DNA of 30,102 nt. Source: Clostridiales bacterium (GTDB taxonomy: Bacteria; Bacillota; Clostridia; Christensenellales; CAG-138). Positions 1 through 7,960 of the stretch are shown here, in pieces (within the stretch, counting starts at the first letter, position 1; every line of letters starts with the position of its first letter). Position numbers and translations under genes: made by a program. Below the pieces are notes generated by a model. The model searched no databases. It saw only the letters and a program-made list of their open reading frames with translations, and was not told the origin of the DNA. The stretch is taken from contig SFIR01000017.1 of NCBI GenBank assembly GCA_004556165.1, positions 1-30,102 on the forward strand, given 5' to 3'.

Positions 1-1
1 C

Positions 2-637
2 CTGACAAATACCGTCCTATGCGAGGACTTGGTTCTCAACAACAAGGGTATTGATTTATGCAATGTTTATCGTACTTTGCCCGAGCTTGATATTCCGAAG
101 ATAAAGGCAGATTCTGTATGCATAATACCTAACACGAGGAATGAATCCGTAGGAGACAAGAACAAGATTCTTGAATTGTATTCCTGCTTGATATCGAGAT
201 TAGCGGAGAAGAAAAAGACAATCTATATTATGATGCATTCATCTCAGGATGCTGAGCTGTGCAGAGAGATTAAACTTGCTCATGCGGACGAGACGAACGT
301 TATCCTGCTTGATAAGGATTATAGTTGTATTGAGTTTAATGAGATCGTGAAGCAATTTGATTTTGTCATTGCATCAAGATACCATTCAATAGTTCATGCC
401 TATAAGAACGGGATTCCTTGCTTGGTTCTCGGTTGGGCAACGAAATACCATGAGCTTCTGAAACAGTTTGGGCAGTTGGACTATATGTTCGATTTCAGGG
501 GAAATGTTGATACTGAGAGCCTGCTGGCAGCGATGGATAAGCTGATTGAAGCGCGTGATGAGGAAAGCAAGCGGATACTGAATGAACTTGACAAAATACA
601 GCAGGACAATGTATTTGATATTTTAGAACTCAAATGA
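2..637 (+). CDS. Polysaccharide pyruvyl transferase family protein (3' part; 5' end outside window)
   Basis: This is the C-terminal part of a polysaccharide pyruvyl transferase, an enzyme family that adds pyruvate ketals from phosphoenolpyruvate to sugars of surface glycans. The frame is open from base 2 with no stop, so the gene begins before the window; the first in-window TTG (29) has no ribosome site and is unlikely to be the start. About 211 residues are visible. The family's typical C-terminal pattern is seen: an S-R-Y-H-S motif, then a G-I-P-C-L-V-L-G stretch and a K-Y-H-E segment, as in other GT-B-like members of the fold. The stop overlaps the next start by 4 bp (ATGA), so it is translationally coupled to the flippase. 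The family assignment is firm; the acceptor sugar is unknown. Confidence 0.8.
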   Translation: MTNTVLCEDLVLNNKGIDLCNVYRTLPELDIPKIKADSVCIIPNTRNESVGDKNKILELYSCLISRLAEKKKTIYIMMHSSQDAELCREIKLAHADETNVILLDKDYSCIEFNEIVKQFDFVIASRYHSIVHAYKNGIPCLVLGWATKYHELLKQFGQLDYMFDFRGNVDTESLLAAMDKLIEARDEESKRILNELDKIQQDNVFDILELK

Positions 638-2163
638 AGATTGAAAGAACAAAAAATGCCGCAAGGAATATAGTTTTCGGAACGATCTATAAGATTATCG
701 GCATTATTCTGCCATTCTTATCGCGTACGGTAATATTATATGTGCTCGGCGAGAAATATCTGGGATTAAGCAGCCTTTTTTCTTCGATATTGAGCTTTTT
801 GAGCTTGGCGGAACTCGGTATAGGCGCTGCTATGGTTTACAGCATGTATAAACCAATCGCAGATAACGACCATGACTCGATTTGTGCGCTGCTTAATCTC
901 TATAAAAAGCTTTACAGAATAATCGGGACATGTATCCTTGTGATAGGCTTGTGCGTCTTGCCATTTCTACGACGCTTTATCAAAGGAGATGTACCGAGCG
1001 ATGTTAATATTTATTTTCTGTATCTGCTGTACCTGGTAAATGCTGTCCTCAGTTATTGGCTTTTCGCATACAAAGGAGCGTTAATCCAAGCGCATCAGCG
1101 CAGTGATATTGACAGCAAGATCGGGAGTGTGATTACTCCTGTTTCATATATCGTAATGCTTGTGGCATTAGTTATTACGAAAAACTATTACGCTTATGTT
1201 ATCTGGCTTCCGATATTTACCATTATCACTAATATAATTCGTTCAATATATGTTGACAGGCATTTCCCGGGTCTCAAGCCGAAGGGTGATGTTTCCAAGG
1301 AAGTCAAAGCATCCATTAACAAAAAAGTAAAGGCGTTGATAGGAACAAAACTGAATACGGTAGTGATTAACGCTGCAGACAATATCGTGATGTCGGCATA
1401 TCTGGGGCTTACGGTCATTGCGATTTACGGAAACTACCGATATATAATGACGTCGATAATCGGCTTCCTAAGCATATGCTATTCTGCTTTGACGGCAGGC
1501 ATAGGGAATAGTCTGGTGCTTGAATCACCGGAAAAAAACTATTCGGACTTTTTGAAACTGTCATTTATCAATTCTTGGTTGGTAGGATGGTGTACAGTTT
1601 GTCTCGTCTGCCTGTATCAACCGTTCATGCTGATTTGGACAGGCGAAGATTTGATGTTCTCGCTCCCGGTAGTATTCCTTCTGGGTGTGTATTTCTTCGT
1701 CTATCAGATAAGAAAGATACCGGTGGTTTATAAAGACGCAGCCGGCATTTGGTGGGAGGATCGCTTCAGACCGTATACCTGTATGGCGTTGAACTTTGTC
1801 CTTGATCTCATACTTGTGCGGTACTTAGGAGTAGCCGGAATAATTATTGCTACAATAGTTTCATTGGCGATTTCGATTCCTTGGGAGAATTATACAATAT
1901 TCAAGTATGTGCTGCACAGAAGCAGCAAGGAGTATTATCTGAAAATGCTCCTTTACGCAGCAACTATGCTCGCAGGCGGTGCACTGACTTATTGGATCTG
2001 CGGCATGCTTGGACAGGGAATTGTTGCATTACTGCTTCGTGCGGTGATCTGTTTAATTCTGCCAAACGCAGTATTTGTTCTTGCTAATTTTAAGCGCAGG
2101 GAATTCAAACAAACCATAGAACTTGTTAGGAACATTTTTTCATCATCAAAGAGGAATGGGTAA
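634..2163 (+). CDS. Wzx-like oligosaccharide flippase (polysaccharide transport protein, MATE/MOP superfamily)
   Basis: This 509-aa polytopic membrane protein probably flips a lipid-linked oligosaccharide repeat unit across the cytoplasmic membrane. The N terminus (K-N-A-A-R-N-I-V-F-G, then long hydrophobic helices with R-T-V-I-L-Y-V-L-G) is typical of Gram-positive Wzx/RfbX proteins, and hydrophobic segments recur along the whole length, consistent with 12-14 helices. Length fits the family, usually 450-520 aa. The start overlaps the upstream stop by 4 bp (ATGA), and the next gene starts 11 bp downstream, so the gene sits inside a compact glycan operon. The transported glycan cannot be deduced. 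The flippase call is secure at superfamily level; Wzx function is inferred from context. Confidence 0.85.
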   Translation: MKIERTKNAARNIVFGTIYKIIGIILPFLSRTVILYVLGEKYLGLSSLFSSILSFLSLAELGIGAAMVYSMYKPIADNDHDSICALLNLYKKLYRIIGTCILVIGLCVLPFLRRFIKGDVPSDVNIYFLYLLYLVNAVLSYWLFAYKGALIQAHQRSDIDSKIGSVITPVSYIVMLVALVITKNYYAYVIWLPIFTIITNIIRSIYVDRHFPGLKPKGDVSKEVKASINKKVKALIGTKLNTVVINAADNIVMSAYLGLTVIAIYGNYRYIMTSIIGFLSICYSALTAGIGNSLVLESPEKNYSDFLKLSFINSWLVGWCTVCLVCLYQPFMLIWTGEDLMFSLPVVFLLGVYFFVYQIRKIPVVYKDAAGIWWEDRFRPYTCMALNFVLDLILVRYLGVAGIIIATIVSLAISIPWENYTIFKYVLHRSSKEYYLKMLLYAATMLAGGALTYWICGMLGQGIVALLLRAVICLILPNAVFVLANFKRREFKQTIELVRNIFSSSKRNG

Positions 2164-2174
2164 TTATTTGTACT

Positions 2175-3503
2175 ATGTCGGATAAGAATGTTAGCTTGGC
2201 TGTTGAATCAAAGCTTTGCTGCTCATGCGGAGTTTGCAGAGGAGTATGCCCTGCGCACTGTATAGGATGGACGATGGAAAACGGAATGTATTATCCGAAC
2301 ATTGATAAAGATAGGTGCTTGGATTGCGGTCTGTGTGCTTCGGTTTGTCCCGGATTGAACAGAACGTATGGAGATGGAGCCATCGATCCGCATACCGCGG
2401 CTGTTGGAATGTATTTTGCTTCGTATAATTCTTGGAGCAAAGATTCAGTACTCAGGCACATGTCTGCTTCCGGAGGAACAGTAAGCACTATCACTAAAGC
2501 ACTACTGTCAATGAACGAGTACGATTACGCTTTCTGCTTGGATACATATTCATACCGAGAGCAGCTCAAAACAAGTCCTAAAGATGTCAATTCTTTTTCG
2601 GAAAGCTGGGAGAACAGCACCACGATGAAGTCGAGGTATCTTCCTGTATCACACGAGAATGCAATTGAATTTATGTGTAAAAACAGAAAAACAAGGCTGA
2701 TTCTTATCGGGACATCATGCGCTTTAACCGGAATTTGCAATACGATAAATACGCTCGGTCTTGAGAGAGATAACTTTCTGCTTATAGGGCTGTTCTGCGA
2801 TCAGGTTTTTAACTATAATATTGTTGAATACTATGAGAACGAACTGTTTGCCGGCAAAAGGATTGAGAGCTTCCACTTTAAGAATAAGGAAAGCGGAGGC
2901 TGGCCGGGGAACATGAAGTTTATGCTTTCTGACGGTACATATCAATTCAGAGATGCCGAAGAAAGAACAAGATTGAAAAAATACTTTATGCCTGAATGCT
3001 GTTTGTACTGTATTGACAAGCTTAATGTCAATGCTGATATCTCCGTCGGTGATAACTTTACGGACATTGAATCATCTGAACTCGGAAGCAATTCGGTTAT
3101 CATTAGAACTGCAAAGGGGCAGAAAGCTTGGGAGCTGGCAAAAGACAACTTGATAAATGTCAGAATCCCGATTGAGAAGATTATCGACGCACAAGCGATT
3201 GATTGGCGACTGAATAGATTAGCATATGGAGACTTAAAACAAAAGCAAATGGGCTCAGCGCATGATGCTGACATAGAACTTAATAAAGGTATTCGTAAAG
3301 ATACGGATTATAGAAATTTGAATGGAAGCTATAAAGCTTGTTTAGCAGCACTGCATACAGGAGAAGTGTACCCGAGAAATCCGGTTGAACTAAAAAAGAG
3401 AATCAGAAAGGATAGTAAAAATAAGAATCAAAATGCAATAGCTAAACTGTACCGCAGGGCAAGGAGAATCGCAGCAAGAATCATTAAAGGAGCAGGAAAA
3501 TGA
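2175..3503 (+). CDS. FrhB-like protein: two 4Fe-4S clusters plus coenzyme F420 hydrogenase/dehydrogenase beta-type domains
   Basis: This 442-aa protein begins with a two-cluster ferredoxin module: a C-C-S-C-G-V-C-x4-C-P pattern near residues 16-26, and C-L-D-C-G-L-C-x3-C-P near residues 49-60. A long region follows that resembles the N- and C-terminal domains of the F420 hydrogenase/dehydrogenase beta family, with conserved G-T-S-C-A-L and later cysteines in E-C-C-L-Y-C. The family was defined on archaeal F420-reducing enzymes, but bacterial members commonly sit in polysaccharide loci beside pyruvyl transferases, as here. A redox step on a sugar or pyruvyl group is plausible but not shown. 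The C-terminal tail (from about residue 395) is Lys/Arg-rich. The stop overlaps the epimerase start by 4 bp (ATGA). The start codon has only a weak upstream ribosome site. Confidence 0.8.
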   Translation: MSDKNVSLAVESKLCCSCGVCRGVCPAHCIGWTMENGMYYPNIDKDRCLDCGLCASVCPGLNRTYGDGAIDPHTAAVGMYFASYNSWSKDSVLRHMSASGGTVSTITKALLSMNEYDYAFCLDTYSYREQLKTSPKDVNSFSESWENSTTMKSRYLPVSHENAIEFMCKNRKTRLILIGTSCALTGICNTINTLGLERDNFLLIGLFCDQVFNYNIVEYYENELFAGKRIESFHFKNKESGGWPGNMKFMLSDGTYQFRDAEERTRLKKYFMPECCLYCIDKLNVNADISVGDNFTDIESSELGSNSVIIRTAKGQKAWELAKDNLINVRIPIEKIIDAQAIDWRLNRLAYGDLKQKQMGSAHDADIELNKGIRKDTDYRNLNGSYKACLAALHTGEVYPRNPVELKKRIRKDSKNKNQNAIAKLYRRARRIAARIIKGAGK

Positions 3504-4606
3504 AGATCGTCATGCTTGTGTTCGGCACGAGACCGGAAGCGATAAAAATGTGTCCGCTCGTGAACGAGCTTAAAACGAGAAAGGAAATCAGGACTAAAGT
3601 ATGCGTCACCGGCCAGCACAGGCAGATGCTTGATCAGGTGTTGAATGCTTTTGGCGTTGTGCCGGATTACGACCTTTCGATAATGAAGGACAAGCAGACG
3701 CTTTTTGACATCACGACAGGGATACTGTTGAAAATCAAAGCGGTTTTGGAGGAGAGCAAGCCCGATGTTGTGCTTGTACACGGGGATACTTCAACGACCT
3801 TTGTGACGGCACTTGCCTGCTATTATTTGCAGATACCGGTGGGGCATGTTGAAGCAGGACTCAGGACCTACAATATTTTTTCGCCGTACCCGGAGGAATT
3901 CAACCGGCAGGCGGTCGGAATAATCAGCCAATATAATTTTGCTCCGACGGAACTGTCAAAACAGAATCTGCTGTGTGAAGGGAAGAACCCAAACACCATA
4001 TTCGTTACGGGCAATACAGCGATTGATGCATTGAAAACTACGGTCAGGGCTGATTACACGCATCCGGAGCTTGACTGGGTAGCGGGCAGCAGGCTGATTA
4101 TGATAACCGCTCATCGAAGGGAGAATCTCGGCGAGCCGATGAAGCATATGTTCAGGGCTATCAGACGGGTCATGGACGAGCACCCCGACGTGAAAGCAAT
4201 CTATCCAATCCATATGAACCCGGTCGTTAGAGAAACAGCAAATGCGATCCTTGGGGATGATGACAGAATACATATAATAGAGCCTCTTGATGTTCTTGAT
4301 TTTCATAACTTCCTCAGCCGCAGCTATCTTATTCTTACAGATTCAGGCGGCATTCAGGAGGAAGCACCTTCACTCGGGAAGCCGGTCCTTGTCATGCGCG
4401 ATACGACGGAACGCCCTGAGGGCATTGCTGCAGGGACTCTAAAGCTCGTCGGGACTGATGAGGATACGATCTACAATAGCTTTAAGCTGCTCCTTGATGA
4501 CGAAGCCGAGTATGCAAAGATGAGCAACGCAAGCAACCCTTACGGTGACGGATTTGCGAGTAAGAGGATAGCGGATATATTAGAAGGCGTATCAGATATG
4601 GACTGA
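3500..4606 (+). CDS. wecB: UDP-N-acetylglucosamine 2-epimerase, non-hydrolysing
   Basis: This enzyme interconverts UDP-GlcNAc and UDP-ManNAc in the cytoplasm and supplies ManNAc-type sugars for surface polymers. The 368-aa length matches WecB/MnaA (about 375). Diagnostic motifs are present: F-G-T-R-P-E-A at the N terminus, H-G-D-T-S-T-T, G-H-V-E-A-G-L-R-T (Glu118), P-E-E-F-N-R, A-H-R-R-E-N (His205) and D-S-G-G-I-Q-E-E-A. These cover the acidic and histidine residues known to be needed for C2 deprotonation and UDP binding. A good ribosome site (AAAGGAGC) precedes the ATG, and the start overlaps the upstream gene by 4 bp. A non-hydrolysing rather than hydrolysing epimerase is indicated by overall similarity and by the glycan-operon context. 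Confidence 0.95.
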   Translation: MKIVMLVFGTRPEAIKMCPLVNELKTRKEIRTKVCVTGQHRQMLDQVLNAFGVVPDYDLSIMKDKQTLFDITTGILLKIKAVLEESKPDVVLVHGDTSTTFVTALACYYLQIPVGHVEAGLRTYNIFSPYPEEFNRQAVGIISQYNFAPTELSKQNLLCEGKNPNTIFVTGNTAIDALKTTVRADYTHPELDWVAGSRLIMITAHRRENLGEPMKHMFRAIRRVMDEHPDVKAIYPIHMNPVVRETANAILGDDDRIHIIEPLDVLDFHNFLSRSYLILTDSGGIQEEAPSLGKPVLVMRDTTERPEGIAAGTLKLVGTDEDTIYNSFKLLLDDEAEYAKMSNASNPYGDGFASKRIADILEGVSDMD

Positions 4607-4618
4607 AAAGAGGAAATC

Positions 4619-5689
4619 ATGAAAAAAGTTATCGGAAATCAACGTTATGAAGCCATTGATATTGTAAAAATATTATGTTCGTTTTTAATAATTGCAACTC
4701 ATTGCAGACCTTTTTGCAGTCTTTCGGATTCTGTTGATTTCTATTTCGTCAACGTGCTTGCAAGGATAGCGGTCCCGTTTTTCTTTGCGGCAACGTCTTT
4801 TCTGCTGTTCAGGAAGATAAAATTTTTAGATGGAAAAATCGTTAAGAGCATGGAAAATAATACGATGTTTTTCCACTACTGGAAACGAATAATCCTTCTG
4901 TATGTGATTTGGTCGATGATTTATTTAATATATCAAATTCCGAATTGGCATGCAACCGGGTGGTGGGGGTCGTATGTAGTTAAAGATTATTTGTTTGCTT
5001 TCTTTATGAAAGGATCCTTTTACCATCTTTGGTATATGCTCGCTTTAATCTATGGAGCACCAATTCTTTATCTAATGCTTAGGTACTTAGGAGTAAAAAA
5101 CACTGGTATTATAGCATGTATTCTTTATGTTATTAAGGTATTAAGTTATGGTTATACATGGTTGCCAATACCCGGGCTTGCTCAGATCTCATCTGTTTTT
5201 GAAGAATTCGTTGGAATATGTGATGGATTATGCGTAGCAATTCCGATGATGATGGTTGGTGTTGTTTGTTGCCAAAGCAAGGGAGAATTGCAGAAGATAT
5301 CAAAATATAGACTTGCAGCACTGATGATTTCGGTTATTCTGCTCATAACTGAAGCTTCATTACTTCATTTCACTGGAATGAGCACAAATAAGGTCTCATA
5401 TGTTTTTATGACTTTGCCGACATGCTTCTTTTTCTTCCTGTGCATCATCAGCATAAACCTAAACACGGAAAAACACGTTCATGTTTGCGAACAAGCAAGA
5501 AATGCAAGCACGATCATTTATTGCGTTCACCCACTATTGCTTTGTTTATGGAGTCTATGCAGATTCTGGAGCGAAACATCAAGCTTAATACAATACCTGT
5601 TGCTTTGCGCAACAAGCTTAGCTTTTGCGGCGTTTGTGCTGCTCATGGAGAATAAAACAAAAATGAAATTTTTGCGATGTCTTAGATAA
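4619..5689 (+). CDS. Membrane acyltransferase, acyltransferase family 3 (O-acetyltransferase-like)
   Basis: This 356-aa integral membrane protein probably transfers acyl (often acetyl) groups onto a glycan. The N terminus has the family signature: an amphipathic start (Y-E-A-I-D-I-V-K), then a first helix ending in I-A-T-H-C-R-P, whose His is the conserved family residue. About ten hydrophobic segments follow, with a F-Y-H-L-W-Y-M-L stretch typical of family 3 enzymes. A ribosome site (AGAGGAAAT) lies just upstream, 12 bp after the epimerase stop, so it is the last clear member of the glycan operon. Codons here are markedly AT-rich compared with the genes after 6056. Donor and acceptor are unknown. 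Confidence 0.85.
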   Translation: MKKVIGNQRYEAIDIVKILCSFLIIATHCRPFCSLSDSVDFYFVNVLARIAVPFFFAATSFLLFRKIKFLDGKIVKSMENNTMFFHYWKRIILLYVIWSMIYLIYQIPNWHATGWWGSYVVKDYLFAFFMKGSFYHLWYMLALIYGAPILYLMLRYLGVKNTGIIACILYVIKVLSYGYTWLPIPGLAQISSVFEEFVGICDGLCVAIPMMMVGVVCCQSKGELQKISKYRLAALMISVILLITEASLLHFTGMSTNKVSYVFMTLPTCFFFFLCIISINLNTEKHVHVCEQARNASTIIYCVHPLLLCLWSLCRFWSETSSLIQYLLLCATSLAFAAFVLLMENKTKMKFLRCLR

Positions 5690-5740
5690 TGAACTTCTAT
5701 GGACGAAGCAAATTCAAATAACATATTGCTTTAGTAATGC

Positions 5741-5938
5741 ATGATACAGGAGGCAAAACGAGGATTATCACAAGAATTAAGCATATGCTCATTTGATGAG
5801 TATGCAGAGAAACACAGGGAGAACAGGAAAACTCATCCGACATTTGGCGAGCATAGATGGGATGAATGGATAAATGCTTCTCAAGAGGAACGGGAAGCTA
5901 TGAAAGAGAAGCTCAAGGATACCTTTGGGTATCTATAA
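5741..5938 (+). CDS. Doubtful small hypothetical protein
   Basis: This 65-aa frame encodes a hydrophilic, charged peptide with no membrane segment and no motif I recognise. It contains an E-H-R-W-D-E-W-I stretch and a Glu/Lys-rich helix-like C terminus. No ribosome site precedes the ATG; an AGGAGG lies just inside the frame instead, where no good start follows. An in-frame stop at 5735 blocks an upstream extension. It sits 51 bp after the acyltransferase and before the shared terminator, so it could be a real last gene of the operon, a remnant, or chance. Confidence 0.3.
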   Translation: MIQEAKRGLSQELSICSFDEYAEKHRENRKTHPTFGEHRWDEWINASQEEREAMKEKLKDTFGYL

Positions 5939-6009
5939 TCAGAGATTCGCATTTCCGTTTTGCTGCATAAAAACGAAAAATGTATTCATAAGGCTTGCAA
6001 TACATACAG

Positions 6010-6040
6010 CACTGCCCCGAGGCTTGGTCTCGGGGCAGTG
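6010..6040. terminator. Strong bidirectional hairpin between convergent operons
   Basis: Twelve perfect base pairs (CACTGCCCCGAG against CTCGGGGCAGTG) enclose a 7-nt loop. It lies between the end of the glycan operon (+) and the end of the ABC exporter operon (-). Flanks are only moderately U-rich on either transcript, so termination is inferred mainly from stem strength and position. Confidence 0.8.
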
Positions 6041-6055
6041 CTTGTAAGTTAAGCT

Positions 6056-7960
6056 TTATTCCGCATTCATCGCTTCACCCTTCTTAAGCTGTTCCTTATG
6101 GAACTGTAGGGTATAGAGCTTATAGTAGCGGCCGCGCTTGGCGAGGAGCTCATGGTGCGTGCCCTGCTCGACTATCTCGCCGTGGCTGAGAACAATAATA
6201 TTGTCCGCATGCTGGATGGTGGAAAGTCGGTGAGCGACGATGAGCATCGTACCGATATTCATCATCTTTTCAAGCGAATCCTGGATGAGAAGCTCGGTTT
6301 CGGTATCTATATTGGCGGTGGCTTCGTCGAGAATCATGACGCTCGGCTTGTGGATGATTGTGCGTGCGAAGGAAAGCAGCTGACGCTGACCTGCGGAGAA
6401 GTTGTTGCCGCGTTCACGAACGACCTCATCAAGCCCGCCTTCAAGCTTGTTGATGAAGCGGTCCGCGTTGACGTAACGGCAGGCAGCCATGACCTCTTCA
6501 TCGGAGATGCCCTCTTCACGCAGAAGGATATTGCTCCTTATCGTGCCCGAAAAGAGGAATACATCCTGCAGCATCTGGCCGAAATGCCTGCGAAGTGATG
6601 ACATCTTTATCTTGCGGATATCTATGCCGTCGATAAGAATTTCGCCCCTCTGGAATTCGTAATTACGGCAGATGAGGGAGAGAATGGTGGTCTTACCGGA
6701 CCCCGTCGGGCCGACAAAGGCAACGGTTTCATTGGGCTTGATATGGAAGGATACGTCCTTGAGCACCCATTCATCAGGAATATAGCTGAACCATACGTTG
6801 CGGAATTCTATTTCCCCCCTGACCTCGTTAAGCTCGATAGCATCGGGAGCATCCACTATCTCGGGCTCAATATCCATAATGGTGAATACCTTTTCGGCGG
6901 AAGCAAATGCGGATTGCAGCCAGTTGAACTGCTCGGCAAGGTTCTGAATGGGGTTAAAGAACTTCGAGATGTACATGTAGAAGGATACTACTATGCTGCT
7001 CGTGAGCGTTTGCCCGAGGAATACGGTGTTATCGAGGTAGCCTTTGCCTCCGAGGTACAGGAGCAGTGTTATTGAACTTATATAGAGCATGTAGACAAGG
7101 GGACGGAAGATACTGAATACATAGATCTGTTCGCCCTTCGCCTTGCCGAGCTTATTGCTCTTATTTATGAAATCACGGTTCTTTGCGTCCTCACGGTTGA
7201 AAATCTGGGTGATCTTGATGCCGGAAAGGTTTTCGGATAGATAGGTGTTGATATCGGTGGTACGGTCCTTGACCTTGCGGTATGCCCTGCGCGCAAACTT
7301 ACGGAATATGATTGTGAACAGGATTATGAACGGTACAAAGCAGAGCACCATGAGGGTCAGCTCGTAGTTCAGCATCAGCATCGCAACGAGTACGGCAATG
7401 ATAACAAAGCAGTTCTTAACGAGGTTGACAAGAAGGCTTGTGAACATCAATGAAATAGCATTCGTATCATTCGTAATTCGCGTTACCAGCTTACCGACGG
7501 GTATCTTTGTCATCTGATCATGGGAGAATGAATTTATTCGTACAAACAGATCCTCACGCATATGAGAGATGATCTTCTGCCCCGTCTTTTGCAGCACGAT
7601 AGCCTGGATATAGGTGCATACCATGGATACTATCAGGATGCCAGCATAGACTGCGACATACTTATAAAGAACGGACAGCTCAAACTTATCCGCCAGCATA
7701 CCGGTGATATCGCCGATGATGAGAGGGGAAATAACATCGTATGCAATCGAAAGGAGCATGATGAAGCCGACAAATATGAAGTTCTTCGCGTAGGGCTTTG
7801 CATACGCAAGCAGGCGCTTCATGATGTCGCCGTCCTTCATGTGCCGCTCGAAGCCCATGGACTGTTTTTTGTCCTTAACGGCAGCATACATGATGATAAG
7901 CACGATCGAAATAACTCCGATCACGCCGCCGATTATGAGAAGAGGAAGATAATCACGCAT
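6056..7960 (-). CDS. ABC exporter half-transporter, catalytic-site subunit (YheH/BmrD/TM288-like)
   Basis: This 634-aa protein combines an N-terminal membrane domain and a C-terminal ATPase domain. It has an extra N-terminal hydrophobic helix before the usual six. In the nucleotide-binding domain, Walker A is G-P-T-G-S-G-K-T-T (Lys423), Walker B is V-M-I-L-D-E with the catalytic Glu546 intact, and the signature is F-S-A-G-Q rather than L-S-G-G-Q. In heterodimeric exporters such as TM287/288 or BmrCD, an intact Glu with a divergent signature marks this subunit type. The ATG at 7960 is chosen because GGAGG stands 7 bases upstream; it overlaps the partner's stop by 8 bp, so the two are translationally coupled. 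A longer frame reaching 8044 runs inside the partner and is not the start. The substrate is unknown (drug, lipid or peptide). Confidence 0.92.
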   Translation of the reverse strand: MRDYLPLLIIGGVIGVISIVLIIMYAAVKDKKQSMGFERHMKDGDIMKRLLAYAKPYAKNFIFVGFIMLLSIAYDVISPLIIGDITGMLADKFELSVLYKYVAVYAGILIVSMVCTYIQAIVLQKTGQKIISHMREDLFVRINSFSHDQMTKIPVGKLVTRITNDTNAISLMFTSLLVNLVKNCFVIIAVLVAMLMLNYELTLMVLCFVPFIILFTIIFRKFARRAYRKVKDRTTDINTYLSENLSGIKITQIFNREDAKNRDFINKSNKLGKAKGEQIYVFSIFRPLVYMLYISSITLLLYLGGKGYLDNTVFLGQTLTSSIVVSFYMYISKFFNPIQNLAEQFNWLQSAFASAEKVFTIMDIEPEIVDAPDAIELNEVRGEIEFRNVWFSYIPDEWVLKDVSFHIKPNETVAFVGPTGSGKTTILSLICRNYEFQRGEILIDGIDIRKIKMSSLRRHFGQMLQDVFLFSGTIRSNILLREEGISDEEVMAACRYVNADRFINKLEGGLDEVVRERGNNFSAGQRQLLSFARTIIHKPSVMILDEATANIDTETELLIQDSLEKMMNIGTMLIVAHRLSTIQHADNIIVLSHGEIVEQGTHHELLAKRGRYYKLYTLQFHKEQLKKGEAMNAE

